NCBI RefSeq assembly: GCF_018861865.1
Contig: NZ_JAHLDV010000030.1
Coordinates: 1 to 45,868 of the forward strand
Length of the DNA: 45,868 nucleotides
Direction: 5' to 3'
Origin: Clostridium frigoris
Lineage (GTDB): Bacteria; Bacillota; Clostridia; Clostridiales; Clostridiaceae
The notes below the pieces were generated by a model. The model did not search any database, was not told the DNA's origin, and worked only from the letters and a program-made list of their open reading frames with translations. This document shows, in pieces, positions 1-8,101 of the stretch. The first letter of the stretch is position 1. Each line of letters begins with the position of its first letter. The position numbers were made by a program, and so were the translations under genes.

Positions 1-134
1 AATTCTACAGACTTGTCAAGTGTTTTATGCAAAAAAAATGGGGGAATCAATAAAAATTAATGATACTAAAAATGAGTAATCACAGGAACTAGGGAGTTTC
101 CGTGAAATCTCTAATTATAAGAGGGGGAATGTAT

Positions 135-1544
135 GTGGAATCATTTACAAAACTAATATCTCAAATTGATGGATGGATATGGGGGATACCACTTATCGTT
201 TTACTATTTGGAACACATTTATTTTTAACATTTAGGCTAAAATTCATTCAAAAATATATATTTAAGGCTATAAAAATTTCAGTAACAAAAGACGATTTTG
301 GTGATGGAGATGTAAGTCAATTTAGTGCTTTAACAACTGCACTTGCGGCGACTATTGGAACTGGGAATATAGTCGGCGTTGCTACAGCGATTGGTCTTGG
401 AGGTCCAGGTGCAGTTCTTTGGGTTTGGTTAACAGGAGTTTTTGGAATAGCTACAAAATATTCTGAATCTTTACTATCAGTTAAATACCGTGTTAAAACT
501 AAGGACGGTAGTATGGCAGGTGGACCTATGTATGTTCTTGAACATGGACTTGGGCAGAAATGGGCAGGGGTATTATTTGCATTATTTACAAGCATAGCAG
601 CTTTTGGTATTGGATGTATGGTACAAGCAAATTCTGTATCATCACTAGTATATGAAACATTTAAGGTGCCAACATGGATTACTGGACTTGTAATAGCTAT
701 ATTAGTTGCGATCGTAATATTAGGTGGAATAAAGAAAATAGCTAAGGTTTGTGATATTTTAGTTCCATTCATGGCAATATTTTATGTCCTTGGATGTATT
801 GTACTTCTTATATTGGGATATAAAACAATTGGAAGTACAATAGTATTTATATTCAAGGATGCATTTTCACCTCAAGCTGCAACTGGTGGATTTGCCGGGG
901 CAGGAATTATGATGGCAATGAGATATGGTGTTTCAAGGGGGCTTTTCTCAAATGAATCAGGTCTTGGTAGTGCACCAATTGTTGCAGCTGCAGCAAAAAC
1001 AAGAAATCCTGTTAAACAAGCTCTTGTTTCTTGCACAGGGACATTTTGGGACACAGTTGTTGTGTGTGCTATGACAGGTATAGTTATTGTAAATTCTGGT
1101 TTGTGGCGGGAGGGGTTAAAGGGCGCTGCGCTTACTAAAGGAGCATTTGAAGCAATACCTGTTATAGGGCCTATAATTTTAACAGTTGGACTTATTACAT
1201 TTGTATTTTCAACTATATTAGGATGGTCATACTATGGAGAAAAGGCAATTGAATATTTACTCGGTAAAAAAGCAATTGTTCCTTATAAAATACTTTGGGT
1301 TATATTTGTTTTTGTTGGCTCAGTATTCTCACTTAATTTAGTTTGGGATTTAGCAGATTTGTTTAATGGATTAATGGCTATCCCAAATTTAATTGCTTTA
1401 ATATTACTCAGTCCTGTAATTGTTAGTGAAACTAAGAAATATTTATGGGATGATAATCTTGATGGAATAGATAATGATCCAATAAAGGTAATCGATGATA
1501 AAGGGAAAGTTGTTAATGAAGAAGTGAAAAATATTCAAATGTAA
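135..1544 (+). CDS. Sodium:alanine/glycine symporter (AGCS family)
   Basis: Integral membrane carrier that imports a small neutral amino acid (alanine or glycine in characterised members) with sodium. About 469 residues, the usual AGCS length, with roughly ten hydrophobic segments. Family motifs seen: a glycine-rich stretch GTGNIVGVATAI near residue 76, AGGPMYVLEHGLG, and GLFSNESGLGSAPI near residue 270. The open frame reaches back to a GTG at 102, and an ATG lies at 129. I prefer GTG 135 because GAGGGGG at 121-127 lies 7 bases before it and family proteins start close to VESFTKLISQ. The GTG at 102 also has an AGGGAG 5 bases upstream, so the start is not certain. The gene is monocistronic, with a terminator following. 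Substrate choice cannot be told from sequence. Confidence 0.9.
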   Translation: MESFTKLISQIDGWIWGIPLIVLLFGTHLFLTFRLKFIQKYIFKAIKISVTKDDFGDGDVSQFSALTTALAATIGTGNIVGVATAIGLGGPGAVLWVWLTGVFGIATKYSESLLSVKYRVKTKDGSMAGGPMYVLEHGLGQKWAGVLFALFTSIAAFGIGCMVQANSVSSLVYETFKVPTWITGLVIAILVAIVILGGIKKIAKVCDILVPFMAIFYVLGCIVLLILGYKTIGSTIVFIFKDAFSPQAATGGFAGAGIMMAMRYGVSRGLFSNESGLGSAPIVAAAAKTRNPVKQALVSCTGTFWDTVVVCAMTGIVIVNSGLWREGLKGAALTKGAFEAIPVIGPIILTVGLITFVFSTILGWSYYGEKAIEYLLGKKAIVPYKILWVIFVFVGSVFSLNLVWDLADLFNGLMAIPNLIALILLSPVIVSETKKYLWDDNLDGIDNDPIKVIDDKGKVVNEEVKNIQM

Positions 1545-1568
1545 TCAAATTTTATATTTATAATAGAG

Positions 1569-1603
1569 AAGCTCCTAACATGCTAAATGATAGGAGCTTT
1601 TAC
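1569..1603 (+). terminator. Intrinsic terminator after the AGCS symporter
   Basis: A 9-bp stem AAGCTCCTA/TAGGAGCTT (1569-1577 with 1591-1599) is followed by a short T run. It separates the symporter from the signal peptidase gene. Confidence 0.75.
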
Positions 1604-1715
1604 AATTTAAATCAGTTAAAGTTTATTAAATGTTAACATGTAATAAGTTTTTAATAGAGATTATATATATATATTGTGATAAAATGTAATGTATCAGATT
1701 TGAGAGGGGATAAAC

Positions 1716-2231
1716 ATGAATTTAGTGAAAAAGATATTTCAAGATTGGATATTACCAATATTTGCAGCAATTATAATAGCATTTATTATAAATAAGGTTA
1801 TTTTCTTTAATGTCACTGTTCCGACTGGGTCAATGCTGCCAACAATACATCTAAATGATAAGATTTTAGTAACAAGAGTTCATAACAAAGATAATCTTAA
1901 ACTTGGAGATATAGTAGTATTTCACTCAGATGAACTAGGTGAAGATTTAATAAAGAGACTTATTGGGTTACCAAACGATTTAGTAGAAGTTAAAGAAGAC
2001 GGATCTGTGTACATAAATAATAAAAAAATAGATCAAAGTTATGTAAAATATCCAGGTGGTAAAACAGGAAAATATAAAGTTCCGGCAGATTGCTACTTCT
2101 TTATGGGAGATAATAGAATTAATTCCTTGGATGCAAGATACTGGGATAAACCATTTATACCGGGAAAAGATATAATGGGTAAAGCAAGAATTGTAATTAG
2201 TCCTTTTAGCAGATTTGGCAAATTAAAATAA
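1716..2231 (+). CDS. lepB: Signal peptidase I
   Basis: Membrane serine protease that removes signal peptides from exported proteins. 171 residues, the size of the short Gram-positive SipS/SipT type. One N-terminal membrane segment (about residues 12-32) is followed by box B with the nucleophile Ser39 in TGSMLPT and box D with the general base Lys80 in KRLIGLPND. Box E, GDNRINSLDARYW, lies near residue 131 and has the conserved Gly-Asp-Asn and Ser-x-D/R pattern. ATG start with GAGAGGGG upstream. It stands alone between two terminators. Genomes of this kind often carry several paralogues, so it need not be the only signal peptidase. Confidence 0.95.
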   Translation: MNLVKKIFQDWILPIFAAIIIAFIINKVIFFNVTVPTGSMLPTIHLNDKILVTRVHNKDNLKLGDIVVFHSDELGEDLIKRLIGLPNDLVEVKEDGSVYINNKKIDQSYVKYPGGKTGKYKVPADCYFFMGDNRINSLDARYWDKPFIPGKDIMGKARIVISPFSRFGKLK

Positions 2232-2232
2232 T

Positions 2233-2282
2233 AAAATAGCAGAGTATAAATGCAAGTTTATATATTTGCTATTTTAATTTTT
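2233..2282 (+). terminator. Intrinsic terminator after signal peptidase
   Basis: Stem AAAATAGCA (2233-2241) pairs with TGCTATTTT (2267-2275), with further AT pairing inside, and AATTTTTT follows. Confidence 0.7.
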
Positions 2283-2687
2283 TGAAAATTCATTATAAAC
2301 CAATTTATATTATAATTTGTTTTTTAGTAAACAATAATTTAATATAAAACACCCCTTAAAAAGCTATTGTAGAGGCTAACATAATCTTATAACATATTTG
2401 GTAAAAAACTATTAGTATTTTTTTGAGAATTAGGAAACAATATATATACATGACAAAATAATAAAACCGAATAAGAATATATTTGTACTTTCAAAAGTCA
2501 CAATATAGTATTAAATTGACCACATAATTATGGTATTAAGTCATGAAAAATGAAGTAATGTGTAGATATTTAAGTAAGAAACCAATATAGTATGAAAATT
2601 TCGTAAAAAACAACAAGTTTTACATTTAGATATTTTTGTAACATATGGTATTATAAATTTAATTAAAATATAAAGGAGGTACATCTT
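2283..2687 (+). other. Long AT-rich upstream region of the OPT gene, no feature resolved
   Basis: About 400 bases with no open frame. A weak extended -10 (TGGTATTAT, 2646-2654) lies just before the ribosome site, but no -35 sits at proper spacing. A TTGACC at 2516-2521 also has no good -10. A small hairpin GTAAAA/TTTTAC lies near 2603-2623. The length suggests a regulated leader, but I see no known riboswitch or T-box motif in it. Confidence 0.4.
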
Positions 2688-4610
2688 ATGGATAATAAAT
2701 TGTCAAAAGGTGCATACGGTGGCGTATCTGGTAAAGACTACGTTCCTTATGTTTCTAGTGGTTCCAAATCTGGTGGAAACGTTGTCGTATTAATAATTGG
2801 TATTTTTTTAGCTGCTTTGTTCTCAGCGTCTACTGCCTATTCAGGTATGAAATCAGGGCTTACAGTTGCTGCTGGTATACCGGGTTCTATAATAGGATCA
2901 GCATTTATAGCTGCATTTGCTAAGCAAAAGGGTATACTTGGTAAAAATTTATTACAAGGTATGTCAAGTGGTGGAGAATCTGTCGCTAGTGGTATAATAT
3001 TTGTTTTACCCGCAATTCTTTTAATAGGTGCTAAAGTTACTTTTCTCGAAGGTTTGGTTGTTGGTGTGGCTGGAGTTTTATTCGGTATAGGAATAGCTTC
3101 TCTTGTTCATAATTACTTAATGGTTGAAGAACATGGTAAATTAATGTACCCTGAATCAATGGCTATATCTGAAACACTTGTTGCTTCAGAAGGAGCTGGA
3201 GAAACAATGAAGTACATGGGAATTGGTTTTGGAATAGCAGGCATTATAACTGTTGTAACTAGTTCTTTTTTGAATGTAGCTAACAACGTTATAAGTTATG
3301 TGAATGAATCTTTTTACAAGTGGAAATTTGAAGTCGAAGTTAATCCTCTATTATTAGGTATAGGATTTATAGTTGGCATAGATGTTTCATTAACTATGTT
3401 TGCTGGTTCCATATTATCTAATTTCGGTATTATGCCTTTAATAGGATATTTCGTTAATCTTGGAAGAAACGGAGCAACCGTATGGAATGATCCTAGCGTT
3501 GCTATAAATGCTATGCAAGTTAAAGATATAGCAGGTAGTTATGTGAAATATATCGGTGCTGGCATGATGCTTTCTGGTGGTTTTATAGGCGCTATAAAGC
3601 TTATACCTACAATAGTAGCTTCTATAAAGGAAACTATGAATGCTAAGTCTTCAAATGGTACTGGTAGTTCATCTGCTGGAAATGTGATATTACTTAGTGG
3701 TATAGTAATAACTTTTATAGGAGGATTCATGATATCAGGTGGTAATATATTTATGGCAATAACCGCTTCTATTTTATCATTATTCTTATCGCTCTTATTT
3801 GCTATAGTTTCTGGTCGATTAACTGGTACTATAGGAACTTCAAATCTTCCTGTATCTGGCATGACTATAGCTTCTATAGTTATTGTAACATTGTTATTTG
3901 TTGTAATGGGATGGAAAAGCCCTGCAAACAACAAATCATTACTTTTATTTGGTACATTTATAGTTACTGTTATATCTGTAGCAGCTGGTTACTGTCAATC
4001 ACAAAAGGTTACTTTTATAGTTGGTGGTGACAAAAATGAAATGCAGAAATACTTCGCTATAGCTGGTATAGTTGGTACTGTTGTAGTTATTGGTACTATA
4101 TTATTACTTTCAACTAAACTTTCAATGACTGGAGATAACGTTCAGTTTGCATTGCCTCAAGCTAACTTAATGGCAACATTAACAGCTGGTATAATGTCGG
4201 GTGAATTACCTTGGGTTATGGTAATCACTGGCATTGTTATGGGAATTGTTTTATATATATTAAAGCTTCCTGTAATGACAATTGCTATAGGATTCTACTT
4301 ACCGATAGCTACAAATTCTATAATATTAATAGGTGCATTAGTTCGTGTATTTATAGAGAAAACTTCTAAATCTAAAGAAGATAAAGAAGTTAAAATTGCT
4401 AATGGTATAGGATTATCGTCTGGTCTTGTTGCCGGTGGTTCAATACTCGGGCTTGTAGGTATAGTACTTCAAGTGACAGGTGTTTTAAAAGGAAATGGAC
4501 CAAGTGGATTTTCTGCGTCTAATGGAATGGCATTCGTAATATTAGCAGTTCTAATAATTGCTACTATAATACCTATAATGAAAAGTAAGGTAAAAGATGC
4601 TAAAAAATAA
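2688..4610 (+). CDS. OPT-family oligopeptide transporter
   Basis: Polytopic membrane importer of the OPT superfamily, whose members carry oligopeptides or metal-peptide chelates. 640 residues, matching the bacterial OPT length. About 14-16 hydrophobic segments alternate with glycine-rich loops. Family-like features are the early SGMKSGLTVAAGIPGSIIGSA region (residues 51-72), the SGGESVASGI segment, and a conserved charged loop with YPESMAISETLVASEGAGE around residue 160. AAAGGAGG lies 8 bases before the ATG. Its last codons overlap the next gene, so the two are probably translationally coupled. Nearby peptidase and epimerase genes make peptide uptake the likely role. The substrate is unknown. 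Confidence 0.9.
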   Translation: MDNKLSKGAYGGVSGKDYVPYVSSGSKSGGNVVVLIIGIFLAALFSASTAYSGMKSGLTVAAGIPGSIIGSAFIAAFAKQKGILGKNLLQGMSSGGESVASGIIFVLPAILLIGAKVTFLEGLVVGVAGVLFGIGIASLVHNYLMVEEHGKLMYPESMAISETLVASEGAGETMKYMGIGFGIAGIITVVTSSFLNVANNVISYVNESFYKWKFEVEVNPLLLGIGFIVGIDVSLTMFAGSILSNFGIMPLIGYFVNLGRNGATVWNDPSVAINAMQVKDIAGSYVKYIGAGMMLSGGFIGAIKLIPTIVASIKETMNAKSSNGTGSSSAGNVILLSGIVITFIGGFMISGGNIFMAITASILSLFLSLLFAIVSGRLTGTIGTSNLPVSGMTIASIVIVTLLFVVMGWKSPANNKSLLLFGTFIVTVISVAAGYCQSQKVTFIVGGDKNEMQKYFAIAGIVGTVVVIGTILLLSTKLSMTGDNVQFALPQANLMATLTAGIMSGELPWVMVITGIVMGIVLYILKLPVMTIAIGFYLPIATNSIILIGALVRVFIEKTSKSKEDKEVKIANGIGLSSGLVAGGSILGLVGIVLQVTGVLKGNGPSGFSASNGMAFVILAVLIIATIIPIMKSKVKDAKK

Positions 4611-4947
4611 TGAAGATGTTTTAAATATAATATTTATAATTTTTGATGAATTAGAGTATGAAGTAGACAAAGAAAATATTGTTACTATACTTGAAAAACA
4701 AGATCATAAGATCCAAAGGTTCTTTAGGAAACTTAATTTCAAAATTCCAGAGTATAAAAAAACTTCTTTAGATGAATATGGAAGTTGTGTGTTTTTACAA
4801 ATAGATGGCAAGAAAACTGTTAAAGATATTGGAGAAAATCTAGAAGCAAAGTATGGTGATAAAGCTCACCCACTTTATGAAAGATTATTGTTGTTCTTAA
4901 ACCATATCAATGTTAATTGTCACTATATAGAAAAAACAAATTTTTAA
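4597..4947 (+). CDS. PqqD-like (RiPP recognition element fold) protein
   Basis: 116 residues. The C-terminal two thirds (about residues 54-108) match the PqqD pattern: a conserved aspartate, a hydrophobic strand (CVFLQIDGKKTVKDIGENL), a Y-G-D turn and a helix ending in FLNHI. PqqD domains bind leader peptides of ribosomally made, modified peptides and hand them to radical SAM or other enzymes. No such enzyme or precursor peptide is present here. The ATG at 4597 lies inside the last codons of the OPT gene (14-base overlap) with AAGG six bases upstream, so co-translation with the transporter is likely. A strong terminator ends the two-gene unit. The first 50 residues match nothing I recognise. 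Fold call moderate, role unknown. Confidence 0.75.
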   Translation: MLKNNEDVLNIIFIIFDELEYEVDKENIVTILEKQDHKIQRFFRKLNFKIPEYKKTSLDEYGSCVFLQIDGKKTVKDIGENLEAKYGDKAHPLYERLLLFLNHINVNCHYIEKTNF

Positions 4948-4949
4948 AC

Positions 4950-4985
4950 AAAAGATGGCGCTACATTGTAGCTGCCATCTTTTGT
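4950..4985 (+). terminator. Intrinsic terminator of the OPT-PqqD unit
   Basis: Stem AAAAGATGGC (4950-4959) pairs with GCCATCTTTT (4974-4983). The inner GCTAC/GTAGC extends it with a one-base bulge. T-rich end. Confidence 0.9.
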
Positions 4986-5071
4986 ATTCAAAAAGCTTAG
5001 AATCAAGCAAGAAGACGTATAACTAATTAAATATACAGATAAATTGTGATTCTACTTTTAGGCTGCAAAAA

Positions 5072-5100
5072 TAGACACAAAAACTATTTAATGTTATAAT
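5072..5100 (+). promoter_or_regulatory. Promoter of pepV leader
   Basis: TAGACA (5072-5077), 17-base spacer and TATAAT (5095-5100), with an extended TG at 5092-5093. Predicted transcription start near 5107. It lies upstream of a complete terminator, so it drives either a short RNA or an attenuated leader. Confidence 0.7.
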
Positions 5101-5149
5101 TTAACTACGGAATAAAACATTAGATTAAATAATAAATATAAAAATATAA

Positions 5150-5182
5150 GTTAAGAGCCGTTATGGCTCTTAACTGTTTTTA
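5150..5182 (+). terminator. Terminator hairpin in the pepV 5' leader
   Basis: Perfect 10-bp stem GTTAAGAGCC (5150-5159) / GGCTCTTAAC (5165-5174), 5-base loop, then TGTTTTTA. It sits between the promoter at 5072 and the pepV start with no open frame between them, so it would stop transcription about 75 bases from the start. Confidence 0.8.
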
Positions 5183-5253
5183 GGAGACATTTATATTTAA
5201 TAATAAAAACAAAAAAATCTACTTTAATAGATTATTAAGAGAGGGGAAAGAAT

Positions 5254-6645
5254 ATGGAATTAAATAAATTAATTGATGACATGAAAGAGGATATTATTAA
5301 ATCAACACAAGAAATTATAAAAATTAAAAGCGTAGAAAGTGAACCTAAACCTGGTATGCCATTTGGCGAGGGCGTAGCTAAATCATTAGAGTGTGCTTTA
5401 GGTGTTGCAAAGAGATTAGGACTTCATACAGTTAATGTAGATGGTTATGTAGGATATGCAGAATATGGCACGGGTGAAGATTATGTTTTAGCACTAGGCC
5501 ATTTGGATATAGTTCCTGAAGGCGATGGATGGATTTACCCACCTTATGGCGCAGAAATTCATGATGGAAAAATGTATGGACGTGGAACTACGGATGATAA
5601 GGGACCAATAATGGCAACACTATTTGGTTTGAAAGCAATAAAAGATGCAAAATTACCTGTATCTAAGAGAATTAGAGTTTTGTTTGGTACTAATGAAGAA
5701 ACAGGAAGCAAGGAACTTGATCATTACTTAGAAAAAGAAAAACCACCAGTTGCTGGTTTTACACCAGATGCTGATTATCCAATAATTAATGGAGAAAAAG
5801 GTATAACTATTTTTGATATTGTAAAAGATTTTAGTAACATCAAAAAAGGTGAAAACGTTATAAAATATATCAAAGGTGGTCAAGTTTCTAACATGGTACC
5901 TGATTATTGTGAAGCAGGAATTATTTCTACTAATGCGAATGTTATAGTTAAATTATTAAGGAATTTTATAAAAGATACCAATTATAAATTATCTGCAGTG
6001 GTTAATACAAATCTTATAATAATTAAATCTATAGGTGAAGCAGCTCATGGAAGTACACCAGAGTTTGGTAAAAATGCAATAATGCAATTATTACAATTTC
6101 TAGGAACCATAAATCTTGACTCAAATGATGCATCAGAATTAGTGAAATTTTTAAATGGAAATATAGGAATGCAGACGCATGGTGAGTCTTTTGGTGTTTG
6201 CCTTGAGGATAGTATTTCAGGAAAGTTATCATTTAATGTTGGAGTTATAAATATGGATAAGAATTCTGCTACGGTAACATTAAATTTAAGGTATCCAGTA
6301 ACAAAAAAATTAGAAGATATGATGACTCCATTTAATGAAAAAATAAAAGGGACTGGATTAAGAGTGGAGAAATTTGTACATCAAGAGCCATTATATTTTC
6401 CACCAGATAGCCCAATTATAAAAACACTCCAAAAGGTATATACTGAGCAAACTGGAGAAAAAGCTACATTAGTATCTATAGGTGGTGGTACTTATGCTAA
6501 AGAAATGCCTAATATTGTAGCGTTTGGACCAATGTTTCCAGGAGAACCAGATACTATTCATAAACAAAATGAATATATTACAATAGATAATTTAATTAAG
6601 AATGCTAAAATATATGCTCATGCATTGTATGAACTCGCAAAATAA
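5254..6645 (+). CDS. pepV: Dipeptidase, PepV type (M20 metallopeptidase)
   Basis: Cytoplasmic zinc dipeptidase with broad specificity for unmodified dipeptides. 463 residues, close to the 470 of Lactobacillus PepV. Metal and catalytic motifs in order: GHLDIVPEGDGW (His83, Asp85), GRGTTDDKGP (bridging Asp114), GTNEETGSKE (Glu148 base, Glu149 metal) and a late IHKQNEY histidine. The lid domain occupies the middle third, as expected for PepV/CarA rather than ArgE. GAGAGGGG precedes the ATG. With the peptide transporter before it and the dipeptide epimerase after it, it likely hydrolyses imported or recycled dipeptides. Its leader holds an unexplained terminator. Confidence 0.92.
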   Translation: MELNKLIDDMKEDIIKSTQEIIKIKSVESEPKPGMPFGEGVAKSLECALGVAKRLGLHTVNVDGYVGYAEYGTGEDYVLALGHLDIVPEGDGWIYPPYGAEIHDGKMYGRGTTDDKGPIMATLFGLKAIKDAKLPVSKRIRVLFGTNEETGSKELDHYLEKEKPPVAGFTPDADYPIINGEKGITIFDIVKDFSNIKKGENVIKYIKGGQVSNMVPDYCEAGIISTNANVIVKLLRNFIKDTNYKLSAVVNTNLIIIKSIGEAAHGSTPEFGKNAIMQLLQFLGTINLDSNDASELVKFLNGNIGMQTHGESFGVCLEDSISGKLSFNVGVINMDKNSATVTLNLRYPVTKKLEDMMTPFNEKIKGTGLRVEKFVHQEPLYFPPDSPIIKTLQKVYTEQTGEKATLVSIGGGTYAKEMPNIVAFGPMFPGEPDTIHKQNEYITIDNLIKNAKIYAHALYELAK

Positions 6646-6700
6646 ATATATTCTTTATTTTAAAGGAAATGTATCTTAGTAAATAATAAATAACCTTTAG

Positions 6701-6734
6701 ACCTATGTCTTATAAAATAAGATGTAGGTTTTAG
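6701..6734 (+). terminator. Intrinsic terminator after pepV
   Basis: 13-bp stem, ACCTATGTCTTAT (6701-6713) with ATAAGATGTAGGT (6717-6729), two G-T wobbles, followed by TTTTA. Confidence 0.8.
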
Positions 6735-6791
6735 TGTTCTTATAATGCTGAATTTTATAAAACAAATTACTTATCTATTTACATAAAATCG

Positions 6792-6820
6792 TAGAATTAA
6801 GCTGGACATAGAGGTATAAT
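6792..6820 (+). promoter_or_regulatory. Probable promoter of dipeptide epimerase
   Basis: TAGAAT (6792-6797), 17 bases, TATAAT (6815-6820). The -35 is weak. Start near 6827 would give a 90-base leader. Confidence 0.45.
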
Positions 6821-6916
6821 AAAATATTATACTACAAGTAATTTATATTATATTGTATAAATAAGTTAAACAATATAAAAACTATAAAAAATATAGATTT
6901 TTAGCGAGGGATAATT

Positions 6917-8005
6917 ATGAAAATACAAGATATTAAGATGGGTAAAATTAGTACTCCTTTGAAACATGGATATAATGTAGGAAAAAGAATACTTACATTT
7001 TCCGATGAAATAGTTATAAAAATGATTACAGATACAGGCGAAGTAGGCTATGGTAGTGCTGCGCCAACACCATTTATAACTGGAGAAACAGAAAACTCAA
7101 TTATTGGAGCTATAAATTATATTAAACCTGAAATTATAGGCTTAGATATTGAAAATCTTGAAGAGATTATGAAGGTGCTTCATAGTTCTATTTATGGGAA
7201 TAATAGTGCAAAAGCTGCTATTGATATAGCTATTTATGATTTGCTTTGTAAAAAATATGGAATTCCACTTTATAAATTTTTGGGAGGATATAAGACTTCA
7301 CTAACTACAGATCTTACTATAGTAAATGATACAGTGGAGCAAATGGTAGAAAAATCTTTACAAGCTGTAATGGATGGGTATACTTGTTTAAAGGTAAAAG
7401 TAGGGAATCATGTAGATTTTGATATAGAGAAAATTAAGGCGGTTAGAAAAGCAGTCAGACGTGGAACAAAGATAAGGGTAGATGCTAATCAAGGTTGGAG
7501 ACCTAAGGAAGCTGTAAGTATAATCAGAAAATTTGAAGATTTGGGGCTAGACATTGAGTTTGTCGAGCAGCCAGTTAATGCTTGGGATATAGATGGATTA
7601 AAATATGTTACAGATAATGTTGCAACAAAGATTCTTGCAGACGAAGCAGTTTTTGGACCATCAGATGCTTTTAAGATAATTGAAAAAAGAGCAGCGGATC
7701 TCATTAGCATAAAGCTTATGAAGTGTGGAGGCATTAATAATGCAATAAAGATATATAACATGGCAGAAAATATGGGTATAAGGTGTATGATGGGGTGTAT
7801 GCTAGAAAATAGAATAGGAATAACCGCAGCAGCTAGTTTTGCAGCGTCAAAGTCAAATTTGGTTAAATCAGATTTAGACACTATGCTGTTTTTTGATAAG
7901 TGTGCAATAGTTGGTGGTGCATCTGTGGAAGGGAATGCTATAACTATTAACGATGCTCCAGGTCTTGGTATCTCAGATATCATTGGATGGAATGAAATTT
8001 TTTAG
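6917..8005 (+). CDS. L-Ala-D/L-Glu epimerase (enolase superfamily)
   Basis: Mandelate racemase/muconate lactonising enzyme fold that inverts the alpha carbon of the second residue of a dipeptide such as L-Ala-D-Glu, a murein breakdown product. 362 residues, the length of B. subtilis YkfB. Expected residues are present: KVK lysines 159 and 161 (Lys161 a catalytic base), metal ligands Asp189 (in DANQGW), Glu217 (EFVEQP) and Asp242 (ADEA), and the opposite-face Lys266 (IKLMKCGG). GCGAGGG precedes the ATG. pepV lies just upstream behind its own terminator, so the two are neighbours rather than one operon, but the pairing fits murein-peptide recycling. Exact dipeptide preference is not readable. 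Confidence 0.88.
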   Translation: MKIQDIKMGKISTPLKHGYNVGKRILTFSDEIVIKMITDTGEVGYGSAAPTPFITGETENSIIGAINYIKPEIIGLDIENLEEIMKVLHSSIYGNNSAKAAIDIAIYDLLCKKYGIPLYKFLGGYKTSLTTDLTIVNDTVEQMVEKSLQAVMDGYTCLKVKVGNHVDFDIEKIKAVRKAVRRGTKIRVDANQGWRPKEAVSIIRKFEDLGLDIEFVEQPVNAWDIDGLKYVTDNVATKILADEAVFGPSDAFKIIEKRAADLISIKLMKCGGINNAIKIYNMAENMGIRCMMGCMLENRIGITAAASFAASKSNLVKSDLDTMLFFDKCAIVGGASVEGNAITINDAPGLGISDIIGWNEIF

Positions 8006-8101
8006 ATAAGTGATGTAAGAACATGAAAATAAATATTATGATATTTATTATTTATTTTGGAGTTAATTATAACAAAAAAACAAGTGAATGAGGTGGTAGT
8101 T

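Noticed and set aside
1-101. Possible glycine riboswitch before the AGCS symporter
   Set aside because: Only 100 bases are visible and none of the conserved glycine-aptamer blocks can be found.
2516-2540. TTGACC as a -35 for the OPT gene
   Set aside because: No -10 hexamer at 16-18 bases.
2602-2617. Possible CodY box (AAATTTCGTAAAA) before the OPT gene
   Set aside because: About five mismatches to the AATTTTCWGAAAATT consensus; in DNA this AT-rich such matches are expected by chance.
8028-8049. AT-only hairpin AATAAATAT/ATATTTATT as terminator of the epimerase gene
   Set aside because: No G-C pairs and no clean T run; too weak to call, so the epimerase and helD may be partly co-transcribed.
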